DNA of 64,000 bases from Mycobacterium marseillense (GCF_010731675.1 NZ_AP022584.1:806001-870000), one strand, 5' to 3'; positions 42,075 to 52,572 are shown, counted from the first letter of the stretch. The notes: generated by a model from the letters alone, not told the origin. Made by a program: numbers and translations.

Positions 42075-43574
42075 TCAGGGTCGGGCGTCGCGCCACTCCC
42101 GCTCGAACGGCAACCGCCAGGCATTGGGCGCGATCAACTGGTGAATGGCGTTGGGCCCCCACGTCCCCGGCTGGTACAGCTTGGCCGTGGGCGGATCGGT
42201 GAGCAGCTCTTCCGAACGCTCCCATAGGGATTCGATGCCTTCGGCGGTGTTGAACAGCGTGTGATCGCCCCGCATCGCGTCGAGGATAAGTCGCTCGTAG
42301 GCCTCCAGCACGTCCACGACCGTCTCGATCTCCTGCGAGGAAAATTGCATGGACAGCTTGTCCAGCTTCATGCCGGGGCCGGGCCGCTTGCCGTAGAACG
42401 ACAGCGACACCTTCGAGTTGTCGGCGAGGTCGAACGTGAGGTGGTCGGGACCCTGGGTTCCCACCCCGGATCCGGGCGGGAACATCGTGCGCGGGGCCTC
42501 CTTGAACGCGATCGAGATGATGCGGATGCCCTCGGCCATCTTCTTGCCGGTCCGCAAATAGATGGGCACCCCGGCCCACCTCCAGTTGTCGATGCCGACC
42601 TTGAGGGCGATGAACGTCTCGGTGTCGGAATCCCTTGCCACCCCGGCTTCGTCGCGGTAGCCGTGGTACTGACCGCGAACCACGTTCGAGGGCTTGACCG
42701 GAAGCATGGAGCGGAACACCTTGTTCTTCTCTTCGCTGATGGCAAACGGTTCGAGTGCCGTCGGCGGCTCCATCACCACGAACGCCATCACCTGGAACAG
42801 GTGGGTGACCACCATGTCCTTGTACGCGCCGGTTTCTTCGTAGAAACTCGCCCGTTGATCCAGGCCCAGGGCTTCGGGGATATCGATCTGGATGTGGTCG
42901 ATGAAATTGCGGTTCCAGATCGGTTCGAACAGACCGTTGGCGAAGCGGAACGCCAAGATGTTCTGGGCGGCTTCTTTGCCCAGGAAGTGGTCGATACGGA
43001 AAATCTGGGATTCCTCGAAGGTTTCGTGCACGAAGTCGTTGAGCGCCACCGCACTGGCCAGATCGGTGCCGAACGGTTTCTCCATCACCACCCGTGAACG
43101 TTCGACGAGTTTCGCGTCGCGCAACATGGTGATCACCGCGCGCGCGGCCTTGGGCGGCACCGACAGGTAATGCAATCGCCGGGTGTTGGTGCCCAGGTTG
43201 GCCTCCGCCTCGGCCACGGCGGCGGCCAGCGCTTCGGGTCCGGCCCCCTGCGGGACGTAGGTGAGGAGGTTCGCGAAGTTCGCCCATTGGTCGGGCGTGA
43301 GCTTGTGCGTCCCGAACGAGTCGATCGCGGTCTTGGCGAGGTCGCGAAATTCGTCGTCGGTCAAATCTTCCAGCGACGTGGCGACGATGTGAATGTTGGG
43401 CGCCAGTTCGGACTGGTCCAGGTACGCCAGGCCGGGCAGCAGCTTTCGCTTGGCCAGATCTCCCGTCGCCCCGAACAGGACGATGACATGGGGGTCCAGC
43501 GCATCGGAGTGGTGACGACGCGGGCGTGCGTCGGGCGCCGGGTACGAGATCGTCTGAGGTTTCGCGGTGGCCAC
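42075..43574 (-). CDS. zwf: glucose-6-phosphate 1-dehydrogenase
   Basis: A 499-residue enzyme converting glucose-6-phosphate and NADP to 6-phosphogluconolactone, the entry of the oxidative pentose phosphate pathway. The NADP motif is VLFGATGDLAKRKLLPGLA; the active-site segment is RIDHFLGKE near residue 200, followed by FANGLFEPIWNRNFID. VMEKPFGTDLASA lies upstream in the typical order. The GTG at 43574 gives normal length, and the frame is open further without homology. No gnd, tal or opcA lies alongside, so this is a lone zwf. The small acidic gene starts divergently 143 bp upstream. Confidence 0.95.
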   Translation of the reverse strand: MATAKPQTISYPAPDARPRRHHSDALDPHVIVLFGATGDLAKRKLLPGLAYLDQSELAPNIHIVATSLEDLTDDEFRDLAKTAIDSFGTHKLTPDQWANFANLLTYVPQGAGPEALAAAVAEAEANLGTNTRRLHYLSVPPKAARAVITMLRDAKLVERSRVVMEKPFGTDLASAVALNDFVHETFEESQIFRIDHFLGKEAAQNILAFRFANGLFEPIWNRNFIDHIQIDIPEALGLDQRASFYEETGAYKDMVVTHLFQVMAFVVMEPPTALEPFAISEEKNKVFRSMLPVKPSNVVRGQYHGYRDEAGVARDSDTETFIALKVGIDNWRWAGVPIYLRTGKKMAEGIRIISIAFKEAPRTMFPPGSGVGTQGPDHLTFDLADNSKVSLSFYGKRPGPGMKLDKLSMQFSSQEIETVVDVLEAYERLILDAMRGDHTLFNTAEGIESLWERSEELLTDPPTAKLYQPGTWGPNAIHQLIAPNAWRLPFEREWRDARP

Positions 43575-43717
43575 TCCTGCGATACTTCCACCGCCGCGGC
43601 GCTGTGTCGCCCCTGTTCTCCGGTTGCGACCGGTTAGCGATCGCACGATCGGGTATGGAATAGCGGCGGGCTCCCGCCATCGGGGTTCGCCTCCCCACCA
43701 AGCCAACGGAAAGCGAC

Positions 43718-43888
43718 ATGACAAGACCCGACAAAGACCCCCTGAGCCGCGCTCAGGAGCTGGAGAACATCGTCGATCGGCTCGAGGAGAAGGTCGCCGA
43801 GGACCGCGAAGCCGAAGACGTCCCGGGCAAGCCCAGCGACCGGGAGCATGCCGCTGTCCGAGGATCGGACAACGAGCCGCCGGACTAG
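43718..43888 (+). CDS. small acidic hypothetical protein
   Basis: A 56-residue highly charged protein: MTRPDKDPLSRAQELENIVD, then RLEEKVAEDREAEDVPGKPS and a DNEPPD end. The middle may form a short coiled coil. It begins at ATG 43718 with AAGCGAC upstream, and its TAG sits 4 bp before the convergent hypothetical gene's end. It is too short for most ORF calls but has regular codon use. Function is unknown. Confidence 0.5.
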   Translation: MTRPDKDPLSRAQELENIVDRLEEKVAEDREAEDVPGKPSDREHAAVRGSDNEPPD

Positions 43889-43892
43889 CGAG

Positions 43893-44864
43893 TCATCCGC
43901 TTGGCAGATCGACGGAGTGAGCTTTCAGCGTCGCCAGCGCCTCCGGTGCCGGCCAGTCGTTGGCGCGGTAGCGCGCCGGGGTGATCCCCGAGACGGGAAG
44001 GATGCCCACCACGTCGACCACCGTGGCGAACGGCACGGTGAACTTGTCCGACACGTTCGACGGGTCGCCGACAAGAAACGTCACGTAATCGGTGTGCGGC
44101 AGTTCCCAGGCCGGGCCCTGCCCCCACACCGTTGTGGTGCGCCGCCCCCACGGGGTGTCGATCACCTGCGCGTCGCCGACGAACTGCGGGAATAGTTCGC
44201 GCTCGTAATGCGCCCGCAGATAGTCGGTCTGATGTTGGTATTCCCTTGCGGCCAAAAGGCTTCGAGCCGCGAGGCCAAACCCGCGCAGCGGGTGCGGTCC
44301 GGCCTGATCGAACGGCACGATGACGGCACCCGCAACGGTGTAGCCCTGCGGGGAGACGGGTTGTTCGGCTTCGAGGTACAGCTGCTCGGCGACCTCGAAG
44401 AGTTCGGCCACCTGGTCGGGGTCGTCGGTGCCCAGCACCAGCGCGCCGTCGCCGGGGAAGAACACCAGCGGTCGCGGGCCGCCCGCTACCGCCAGCGAAC
44501 CCAGCCACCCGGTGGCCAAGATCATCGAGTCGACGTAGCTGGCGCCGTCGGCGTCCTTCAACAGATATTTCTCACCCGGCGTGAAGGACTGCTGACGTGC
44601 GGTCAGATTCTCCCGGGCCACCGCGAACGCCTGGTCGCCGGTGATGCCCCACGCGCCGGTTTCGGCCGGTGTCACCATGGCCCGCACCGTGGGCAGGTCG
44701 ACCACGACCATCTCGTTGATGTATGGGAACACCGGGCGGACCCAGGGCTGCGCCCCCGTGTTGACCAGCTGATTGGCGTAGCTCTGCGGCCGCAGCACCG
44801 GCCTCAGCAAGGGTTGGGCTTCGCCCCAATCCAGCGACGGTGTCGACGCTTGGTCGCTTGCCAT
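43893..44864 (-). CDS. conserved hypothetical protein
   Basis: A 323-residue protein I do not recognise. It has TPSLDWGEAQPLLRPVLRPQSYANQLVNTGAQPWVRPVFPYINEMVVVDLP near the start, ITGDQAFAVARENL, and the hydrophobic-run LATGWLGSLAVAGGPRPLVFFPGDGAL. HTDYVTFLVGDPSNVSDKFTVPFATVVDVVGILPVSGITPARY near the end is unusual. No catalytic motif or signal is clear. It starts at ATG 44864, just after a stretch shared with the FAD gene's leader. The gene is convergent with the small acidic gene and lies downstream of the FAD monooxygenase, 101 bp apart. Confidence 0.65.
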   Translation of the reverse strand: MASDQASTPSLDWGEAQPLLRPVLRPQSYANQLVNTGAQPWVRPVFPYINEMVVVDLPTVRAMVTPAETGAWGITGDQAFAVARENLTARQQSFTPGEKYLLKDADGASYVDSMILATGWLGSLAVAGGPRPLVFFPGDGALVLGTDDPDQVAELFEVAEQLYLEAEQPVSPQGYTVAGAVIVPFDQAGPHPLRGFGLAARSLLAAREYQHQTDYLRAHYERELFPQFVGDAQVIDTPWGRRTTTVWGQGPAWELPHTDYVTFLVGDPSNVSDKFTVPFATVVDVVGILPVSGITPARYRANDWPAPEALATLKAHSVDLPSG

Positions 44865-44965
44865 GTCCACGGTGCGTGCTTCCTGCTCATGATCAGGGAA
44901 CACGCACGATACACCGTGCGCCCGGCAACACAAGTCACCCATTTGTCGGCTCGCGACCCCGCCTA

Positions 44966-46476
44966 TCACCCGTCTGGTGGCCCGAACCACGCGCCGAGGG
45001 CGTTACGCAGTGCCGGGTCGGCGCCTTCACCGGCCCAGGCCACATGTCCGTCCGGCCGGATCAACACCGCGTCCGGCGCGCTCACCGCCCCCAGCGCCGG
45101 AAGTTCCCAATCCCCATCGTGTTTCGCGTCGACCACCCGCACCCGTCCGGCCCAGGACCCGATGTCGATGCACCCGGCCCGGCCGAAATTGAGCAGAACC
45201 GGCCGGCCGCCGCGCAACAGGGCAAACACCCGCAGCGGGCCGTCAGCGGTGATCAGGTCCAGATCGGGCATGCGGCGCCCCAGCAGCGGGTGCCCCTCCC
45301 CTAGGTCGTAGCGGATGTCCAGCCCGGACATCATCGCTGCGAACCGCTTCCGCGGTTCCTCCATGCCCAGCAGCTCGCCCACGGCGTCGCGCAGGGCCTC
45401 GGTGCCGTCGTCCGCGCGAAGAAGCGCCAGCTGCGCGATCGAGTTGCGCAGCACCCGCGCGGCGATCGGGTGCCGTTCGGTGTGATAGGTGTCCAGGAGG
45501 CTGTCGGATGACGTCTTGTTGACCACTTGGGCCAGCTTCCACCCCAGATTCACCGCATCCTGGACGCCGGTGTTCAGCCCCTGCCCGCCCACCGGGTGAT
45601 GGACGTGCGCGGCGTCGCCGGCCACCAGCACCCGTCGGTTCCGATAGGACGCGGCCTGCCGGGCGGCATCGGTGAAGCGGGAAAGCCAACGAGGACTGTG
45701 GATTCCGTAATCCGTCCCGTAGACGGTGACGAGCGCCCGGCTCAGCTCGTCCACCGTGGGTTCGCCGGCGGTCCGAAGGTGCTCTTCGGTGACCATGATC
45801 CGCACGGGCCCGCCCTCCTCGGCGGTGGACAGGGCGTGGACGCCCAGCGCGTCCCGGCGGATGCCCCACGGCGGCGGTTGGTCGTCGCCGTAGTCCATCT
45901 CGGCCTCGGCCAGCAGATAACTTGTCGTGGCATTCCACCCCGGAAATTCGATGCCGGCCGCTTTGCGGACCGCACTGCGCCCGCCGTCGCATCCGACGAG
46001 ATATCCCGCCCGCATCACCCGGCCATCGGACAGGGCGACGTCGACGCCCGTGTCGTCCTGGGTGAAGGTCGCCACCTCGCGGCCGCGGTGGATGCGCACA
46101 CCGAGCTCGCCGACCCACTCAGCCAGAAGGCGTTCGATCTGGTTCTGCCACAGCGCCAGTCCGTACGGGTGGCGGGTGGGAAAGTCGCTGATGTCCAGCC
46201 GGATCTGGGCGAAACCCGCGACCTGCGCCACCTGCCCCTGCGCCAAGAACCGGTCGGCGATGCCGCGCTGATCGAGTAGTTCGATGGTGCGGGCGTGCAG
46301 ACCGCCCGCGCGCGCACCGATCAAGTCCTGATTGGCACGCCGCTCGACAATCGCGACGTCGACCCCGCCACACCCAGTTCACCCGCCAACATCAACCCCG
46401 TGGGGCCGCCGCCAGCGATGAGCACCGCATGCTCGCCCTTGCCGCGCGACTGTTCTGACCGCCGCGAAACACCCAC
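44966..46476 (-). pseudogene. FAD-dependent aromatic-type monooxygenase with a frameshift
   Basis: A gene of the PheA/TetX-MhpA FAD monooxygenase group split by a single-base indel. The first frame (from about 46476) has EHAVLIAGGGPTGLMLAGEL, the FAD GxGxxG start. After CCCC at 46363-46366 the frame shifts to GVDVAIVERRANQDLIGARAGGLHARTIELLD and continues for about 450 residues with DGGRSAVRKAAG and RVLVAGDAAHVHHPVGGQGLNTGVQDAVNLGWKLA, the second FAD motif. One extra G in the run would restore a full-length protein. The defect may be real or a sequencing error in a homopolymer. The C-terminal part has the thioredoxin-like fold domain usual in the class. Confidence 0.8.
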
Positions 46477-46591
46477 GTCGCCACCCCCGATCTCCCGAAT
46501 TTCGGTTTCGGACAGCGATTTTGCGCCACTACCCGGGCCTTGCGGCAAGCCCCCGGGTGCGCTATAGGTTGAAAGTGGCGGGGAAAAACAC

Positions 46592-49500
46592 TCAGCGACG
46601 ATCGCGCACCGCGTCGATGGCGCGGTAGATCCGCTGCTCGCTGACCGGCCGTGGCGTGCCGAGTTGCTGGGCCCACAGGCTCACCCTGAGTTCCTCGAGC
46701 TGGCGGGCGATATCGCGGACGTCGGCCGCCGCCGTTGCCGCTCGTGGCAGCTCGCGTAGCAGTTCGTCGTAGGCGTCCTGCACGCTGTGCACCCGGGCCA
46801 TCCGCTCCCGGTCGGCCTGCACGCCGTGTGCCAGCCCGTCGAGGCGGCGACGGATCGCGACCAGATAGCGGGTGAGATCGGCGAGGTGCGCTCGGCCGGT
46901 TGCGGTGACGAAGCCCGGTGGCAACAGCCGGTCCAGCTGGCCGCGCACGTCGGCGACGGCCTCGGACTGCGCGGGCGATGGGGTGGCGGGCAGCAGGAGC
47001 TGCACCTCCTGGGCGGTGGCCAGCACCCGCTCGACCCCGCGCACAATCTCGGTGGTCATGGGCCCCAAGGTCTTTCCCAGCCGTTCTCGCAGCGCGACGA
47101 ACTCCCCGCGCGTCCACACCGGCGCCGGGATGAGCGCGTCGGCTGCGGCGTCGGCACAGTCCTCCAGCAACGCGGGCAGGTCGCCGTCGGGGTTGGCGCC
47201 GAGTGTCAGACGGGTGTGCGGATCAAGTTGACGTGCAATGGCTTTCACCGGGGACGCGACGCCGAACCGCACCAGCCGCCGCAGGCCGGGGCCGATCGCC
47301 TGGCTCTGCTCGTCCGGCGTCGCGAACACGCGTAGGTCGACGGCGCTGCCGGTGTCGACGAACGCGGGGAACCCCCGCACGGTGCGCCCCTGCACGGTGC
47401 GTTCGACGATGCGCGGCAATTCGTCGAGATCGCCGGGCCAGTCGCGCAGCCCGGTGCGTTCGAGCTCGGCCGCGACCGTGTGCGCGACCGCTTGCCGGGC
47501 CGGCGCCGTGAGGCGCTCTTGCAGCGCCTGCAGGTCCTTGCCGCGGGCAAGCTCGGCGCCGTCGGCGGATTCCACCGCGAAGGTCACCCGCAGGTGCGGC
47601 GGCAGCTTCTCCAGGCCGAACGCCTCGACCGGCACTAAAACCCCGGTGCGGCGGCGTAATTCGCGCTGCAACGCGGGCAGCAGCGGCTCGCCGGCCGGGT
47701 CGATGGCGGCCAGCACCGCGCGGGCCGTGTCGGGGGCGGGAACGAAGTTGCGGCGCAGGTCTTTCGGCAGCGAACGGATGAGCGCGGTCACCAGCTCCTC
47801 GCGCAGCGCGGGGACCTGCCAGGCGAACTCGTCGCCCCCCAGGCGCGCCAGCACGTCGATCGGCACGTGCACCGTGACCCCGTCGTCGGCGGCCCCCGGC
47901 TCGAACCGGTAGGTCAGCGGCAGCGCGGCATCGCCCGTCCGCCAGGTGGTCGGGCGATCGGCGCCGGCGTGGTCGTCGGTGCGCAGCAGGTCAGCGCGGC
48001 TGAAGGTCAGCAGCTCGGGTGTCTTGTGCCGCTGGCGTTTCCACCACGCATCGAAATGCCGCGCCGAGACGACCTCGGCGGGGACACGGGCGTCGTAGAG
48101 CGCGTAGACGTCGTCGTCGCCGACCAGCAGGTCGCGGCGGCGGGCGCGCTCCTCGAGCTCCTCGAGTTCTTCCCGCAGCCGGGCGTTGTCGCGGAAGAAG
48201 TGATGCCGGGTCTGCCACTCCCCTTCGACCAGGGCGTGGCGGATGAACAGCTCGCGCGCCACCCCTGGCTCGATGCGGGCGTACCCGACGCGGCGGTGCG
48301 CCACCAGTGGAAGGCCGTACAGCGTCACCCGCTCGTAGGCCAGCACCTCGCCGCGCGTGGCGTCCCAATGCGGCTCGCTGTAGGTGCGCTGCACCAGGTC
48401 GCCGGCGACCTGCTCGACGACCTCCGGCCGGATGCGCGCAGCCGTGCGGCCGTACAGCCGGCTGGTCTCGACCAGCTCCGCCACGACGACCCAGCGCGGC
48501 AGCCGTTTGGTGAGCGCCGAGCCGGGCGCCAGCACGAAGTTCGCGTTACGCGCGCCCAGATACTCGCGGGTGTCCTCGCGGCGCATGCCCAGATGAGACA
48601 GCAACCCGGCGACCAGCGCCGCGTGCACGCGGGCCGGATCGGCGGGCTCGCCGGACTCGGTGTCCTCGACGATGCCCAGGTCGCGGGCGATGCTGCGGAG
48701 TTGGCCGACCAGGTCCTGCCATTCGCGGATGCGCAGATAGTGTAGGAATTCTAAGCGGCACATCCGCCGAAACGCACTGCCGGACAACGTCTTACGTTGT
48801 TCGCGAAGGTAGCGCCACAGCTTGAGGTACGACATGAAGTCGGAGTGCTCGTCAGCGAACCGGGCATGCTTTGCGCGGGCGGCCTCCTCGCGGTCGCTCG
48901 GGCGCTCCCGCGGGTCCGGGATGGTGAGCGCCGCGGCCAGCACCAGCATCTCCCGCACGCAGCCCTCGGTCTCGGACTGCAAGATCATCCGGCCCAGCCG
49001 CGGGTCCACGGGCAGCCGGGCGAGGCGGCGGCCGAGGTCGGTGATCGCGCCCTGCCCGTCGAACGCGCCGAGTTCCTGCAGCAGCGCGACGCCGTCACGG
49101 ACGCTGCGCCGGTCCGGCGGATCCAGGAACGGGAACTTTTCGATGTCGCCGAGCTGCAGCGCCGCCATCTGCAGCAGCACGGCGGCGAGGTTGGTCCGCA
49201 GGATCTCCGGCTCGGTGTAGCGCGGCCGGGCCGCGAAGTCCTGCTCGGAGTACAACCGGATGCACACGCCGGGGGCGACCCGGCCGCACCGGCCGGCTCG
49301 CTGCGCGGCGGAGGCCTGCGAGATCGGCTCGATCGGCAGGCGCTGCACCTTCAGGCGGCGGCTGTAGCGCGAAATCCGGGCATTGCCCGGGTCGATGACG
49401 TAGCGGATTCCCGGCACGGTCAACGACGTCTCGGCGACGTTGGTCGCCAGCACGACGCGCCGGCCGGTATGCGGGGCGAACACCTTCTGTTGCTCGGCGG

Positions 49501-50512
49501 TGGGCAGCCGGGCGTACAGCGGGAGCACCTCGGTGTAGCTTGGACCGCCCGCCAAAGATGTCAAAGCTTCTGCGGTGTCGCGGATTTCGCGTTCGCCCGA
49601 GAGGAAGACGAGGACGTCGCCGGGCGGCTCGGCCTCGAGTTCACCGACGGCGTCGACGATCGCCTCGACCTCGTCGCGGGTCTCGGTGCGGACGATCTCG
49701 TGATCCGGGTCGTCGGGATCGTCACCGCATGCGGAAGCCACGGCGACCTCTAGCGGCCGGTAGCGGACCTCGACCGGATAGGTCCGCCCCGACACTTCGA
49801 CGATCGGCGCACCCCCGAAGTGCGCGGCGAAGCGCTGCGGCTCGATGGTCGCCGAAGTGATGATCACCTTCAGGTCGGGCCGGCGCGGCAGCAATTCGCG
49901 CAGATAGCCGAGCAGGAAATCGATGTTCAGGCTCCGCTCGTGGGCCTCGTCCAGGATCAGGGTGTCGTAGCGCAGCAGGCGGCGATCGCGCTGGATCTCG
50001 GCGAGCAGGATGCCGTCGGTCATCAGCTTGATCAGCGTCTGGTCGCTGACCCGGTCGGTGAACCGCACGCTGTAGCCGACGGCCTCCCCGAGCGGGCTGC
50101 CCAGCTCGTCGGCGATGCGCTGGGCGACGGTGCGCGCGGCCAGCCGGCGGGGCTGCGTGTGCCCGATGGTTCCGCGGATGCCACGGCCGGTTTCGAGGCA
50201 GATCTTGGGCAGCTGGGTGGTTTTGCCCGACCCGGTCTCCCCCGCGATCACCACCACCTGATGCGCCCGGATCGCGTCGGCGATCTCCTGCCGCCGTTCG
50301 CTGACCGGCAGGTCGGGATAGGCGATGGAAGGCACGGCGGCCCGCCGGGCCGCGACGATCGGCTGCGCGGCCGCGATCTCGTCGGCGAGGCGCCGCAGCT
50401 TCTCGGGCGTGGCGGAGCGGAGGTTCTTCAGGCGCCTGCCCAGGCGGGCGGCGTCGCGCAACGTCAGGCCGTCGAGCTGTCTGCGCAACTGCGCTGCGGA
50501 TGGTTCGGCCAC
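46592..50512 (-). CDS. hrpA: ATP-dependent RNA helicase HrpA
   Basis: A 1306-residue DEAH-box helicase. Walker A is GETGSGKTTQLPK; the DEAH box is in LILDEAHERSLNIDFLLGYL; motif III is TSATIE; motif VI appears as QRAGRCGRVAPG. After the helicase come the HA2 and OB-fold domains and a long C-terminal region (DUF3418) to RAIDAVRDR. The size and order match bacterial HrpA, which processes mRNA and ribosome-linked RNAs. GTG 50512 is used; upstream residues are non-conserved. It is transcribed alone and is the longest gene in the window apart from the NACHT protein's rival size. Confidence 0.96.
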   Translation of the reverse strand: MAEPSAAQLRRQLDGLTLRDAARLGRRLKNLRSATPEKLRRLADEIAAAQPIVAARRAAVPSIAYPDLPVSERRQEIADAIRAHQVVVIAGETGSGKTTQLPKICLETGRGIRGTIGHTQPRRLAARTVAQRIADELGSPLGEAVGYSVRFTDRVSDQTLIKLMTDGILLAEIQRDRRLLRYDTLILDEAHERSLNIDFLLGYLRELLPRRPDLKVIITSATIEPQRFAAHFGGAPIVEVSGRTYPVEVRYRPLEVAVASACGDDPDDPDHEIVRTETRDEVEAIVDAVGELEAEPPGDVLVFLSGEREIRDTAEALTSLAGGPSYTEVLPLYARLPTAEQQKVFAPHTGRRVVLATNVAETSLTVPGIRYVIDPGNARISRYSRRLKVQRLPIEPISQASAAQRAGRCGRVAPGVCIRLYSEQDFAARPRYTEPEILRTNLAAVLLQMAALQLGDIEKFPFLDPPDRRSVRDGVALLQELGAFDGQGAITDLGRRLARLPVDPRLGRMILQSETEGCVREMLVLAAALTIPDPRERPSDREEAARAKHARFADEHSDFMSYLKLWRYLREQRKTLSGSAFRRMCRLEFLHYLRIREWQDLVGQLRSIARDLGIVEDTESGEPADPARVHAALVAGLLSHLGMRREDTREYLGARNANFVLAPGSALTKRLPRWVVVAELVETSRLYGRTAARIRPEVVEQVAGDLVQRTYSEPHWDATRGEVLAYERVTLYGLPLVAHRRVGYARIEPGVARELFIRHALVEGEWQTRHHFFRDNARLREELEELEERARRRDLLVGDDDVYALYDARVPAEVVSARHFDAWWKRQRHKTPELLTFSRADLLRTDDHAGADRPTTWRTGDAALPLTYRFEPGAADDGVTVHVPIDVLARLGGDEFAWQVPALREELVTALIRSLPKDLRRNFVPAPDTARAVLAAIDPAGEPLLPALQRELRRRTGVLVPVEAFGLEKLPPHLRVTFAVESADGAELARGKDLQALQERLTAPARQAVAHTVAAELERTGLRDWPGDLDELPRIVERTVQGRTVRGFPAFVDTGSAVDLRVFATPDEQSQAIGPGLRRLVRFGVASPVKAIARQLDPHTRLTLGANPDGDLPALLEDCADAAADALIPAPVWTRGEFVALRERLGKTLGPMTTEIVRGVERVLATAQEVQLLLPATPSPAQSEAVADVRGQLDRLLPPGFVTATGRAHLADLTRYLVAIRRRLDGLAHGVQADRERMARVHSVQDAYDELLRELPRAATAAADVRDIARQLEELRVSLWAQQLGTPRPVSEQRIYRAIDAVRDRR

Positions 50513-50650
50513 CCCGCACAGAATAGGCACCCGGTCGGGCGGCGCCCCAAAGCCCCGCAGCGCCCGCGCGATTGACGCCAGCCGAATTCGGGTATGACCT
50601 CGCGAACGCATCGACTTGGATGTGAGCTTGTGCGGGGGACGTGATCGGCG

Positions 50651-51673
50651 ATGGTCGGTTGGTTAGACGGGCTGCAGCGACGGAATCGGACCGTGGGCGT
50701 GATCGTCGCCGTCATCTACAAATACAACGACGACCAAGGCGGGTACCTCGCCGCCCTGATCACCTACTACGCGCTGGTGTCCGTGTTTCCGCTGCTGCTG
50801 CTGCTGACCACCGCGCTGGGAGTGGTGCTGGCCGGCCGGCCCGATCTGCAGGCGCAGGTGCTGCACAGCACGCTGAGCCAGTTCCCGGTCCTCGGCAGCC
50901 AGTTGCATCACCCCGAGGGGCTCAGCGGAGGCACGGTGGGCGTGGTCGTGGGTCTGCTCGGAGCGCTCTACGGCGGTCTGGGCGTGGGACAGGCGCTGCA
51001 GAACGCGATGGATTCCATCTGGGCGGTGCCGAAGCACAACCGGCCCAACCCCATTCGGTCACGGCTGCGGAGCTTGCTGTTGCTCTTGGTGCTGGGCTCG
51101 GCGGCCATCGCGGCCACCGTGCTGGCCGCGATCGGACACGCCGCCGGTGCGATCGGCATCGTCGAAACAGTCGGCCTCGCGCTCGCCGCCGTCGCGATCA
51201 ACGCGCTGATCTGCTTGGTGGCGTTCCGCGTGACGACCGCGCGTGCCCTGACGTACCGGCAGGTGTTGCCGGGGGCGGTCGCCGCGGCCTTCATTTGGCA
51301 GATGCTGCAGTGGTTCGGGGCGGGCTACGTTGCGCACATCGTGAAGCGGGCCAGCGCCACCAACAGTGTGTTCGCACTGGTGTTAGGCGCGTTGGCCTTT
51401 CTCTTCCTCGCGTCGGTGGCGCTGGTGATGTGCGCCGAGATCAACGTCGTCCTCGTGGAAAAGCTGTACCCCCGCGCGCTGCTCGGCGCGTTCACCGACG
51501 ACGCAGAACTCACGACGGCCGACCGCAGGACCTACACCAAGAAAGTCAAAGCAGAACGCGTCAAGGCCTTCGAGCGTGTCAGCGTGCGCTTCGACGACGT
51601 CCGGCGGCTGCCCGCGAAAGCCATTGGGCGCCTTGGTATTTTCGACGATTCCCGCCGCTCCCGCATGCCATGA
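50651..51673 (+). CDS. YihY/BrkB family membrane protein
   Basis: A 340-residue polytopic protein. Six hydrophobic segments are visible, including GGYLAALITYYALVSVFPLLLLLTTALGVVLAG, TVGVVVGLLGALYGGLGVGQALQNAMDSIW, LRSLLLLLVLGSAAIAATVLAAIG, and FALVLGALAFLFLASVALVMCAEINVVLVEKLYPRAL. These match the YihY/virulence factor BrkB family (YhjD-type) of the inner membrane. A role in transport of polar lipids or peptides has been suggested. The cytosolic C-terminal tail is basic and 80 residues long. It is divergent from hrpA 138 bp away. Confidence 0.93.
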   Translation: MVGWLDGLQRRNRTVGVIVAVIYKYNDDQGGYLAALITYYALVSVFPLLLLLTTALGVVLAGRPDLQAQVLHSTLSQFPVLGSQLHHPEGLSGGTVGVVVGLLGALYGGLGVGQALQNAMDSIWAVPKHNRPNPIRSRLRSLLLLLVLGSAAIAATVLAAIGHAAGAIGIVETVGLALAAVAINALICLVAFRVTTARALTYRQVLPGAVAAAFIWQMLQWFGAGYVAHIVKRASATNSVFALVLGALAFLFLASVALVMCAEINVVLVEKLYPRALLGAFTDDAELTTADRRTYTKKVKAERVKAFERVSVRFDDVRRLPAKAIGRLGIFDDSRRSRMP

Positions 51674-51731
51674 GGAAGGTCCGCCCCGGCTTATGGGACG
51701 GTGGTCGGGCCCGGCGCAATAGTCTGCACTC

Positions 51732-52505
51732 ATGAGTCTGGTCACCTATGAGCTGCACGATCACGTCGCCACCATCACTTTGAATCGCCCGGAAGCACGC
51801 AACGCCATCAACGGCGCGCTGCGCCAGGACCTCAACGCCGCCTGGGATCGTTTCCGCGACGACCTGGACGCCTGGGTCGGGATCCTGACCGCCAACGGCA
51901 GCGTGTTCTGCGCCGGAGGCGACCTCAAGGACGGCGAAGGCTCCGTCGGCACGTTCGGCGGCACGTTCTGGGAGAAACCGACCATCAACTCGTTCGAGAG
52001 CGGCATGGAGCTGTTCAAGCCGACCATCGCGGCCGTGCACGGACCCTGCATCGGCTACGGGGTGACCGGGATTTTGTTCTGCGACTTCGTCATCGCCAGC
52101 ACCGAGGCCACGTTCTGTTTCCCCGAGGTCTCCATCGGGGTGCCCACGATCGTCGGGGCGATCCGGCTGCCGCAGCGGGTGGGCTGGGCCAACGCCATGG
52201 AACTGCTGTTGACCGGCAAGCCGATGAGCGCGGAGCGGGCCAAAGAGGTCGGCCTGGTGTGGAAGCTCGTCGAGCCCGACCAACTGCAGGCCGAGGCCCA
52301 GGCCTGGGCACGCACTCTCACCGAGGCCGCCCCGTTGGCCCAGCGGGCGACCAAGGAGGTGGCGTGGCGGACCGCGGACATGGGCTGGGTCGAGTCGGTG
52401 CGCTTCGGCGAGACGATGCGCAAGGTGGCCGGCGCGACCGAGGACGTGGCCGAAGGTCTTCGGGCGTGGGGGGAGAAACGCAAGCCGCAGTGGCGTGGCC
52501 GCTGA
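51732..52505 (+). CDS. enoyl-CoA hydratase/isomerase family protein
   Basis: A 257-residue crotonase. Oxyanion-hole segments are GSVFCAGGDLKDG and GPCIGYGVTGILFCDFVIAS. The helix TEATFCFPEVSIGVPTIVG replaces the usual Glu with Val/Gly, so hydratase activity is uncertain. It may act as an isomerase or other crotonase. ATG 51732 gives normal family length. It is upstream of the second cutinase on the same strand, 67 bp apart, but the link is unclear. Beta-oxidation genes are not adjacent. Confidence 0.9.
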   Translation: MSLVTYELHDHVATITLNRPEARNAINGALRQDLNAAWDRFRDDLDAWVGILTANGSVFCAGGDLKDGEGSVGTFGGTFWEKPTINSFESGMELFKPTIAAVHGPCIGYGVTGILFCDFVIASTEATFCFPEVSIGVPTIVGAIRLPQRVGWANAMELLLTGKPMSAERAKEVGLVWKLVEPDQLQAEAQAWARTLTEAAPLAQRATKEVAWRTADMGWVESVRFGETMRKVAGATEDVAEGLRAWGEKRKPQWRGR

Positions 52506-52572
52506 GGTGTCACGGTTGACGCAGAATCGGCCACCGCCACCGTCGCGGGAGAGCATGTGTCAGGATTCGGGG

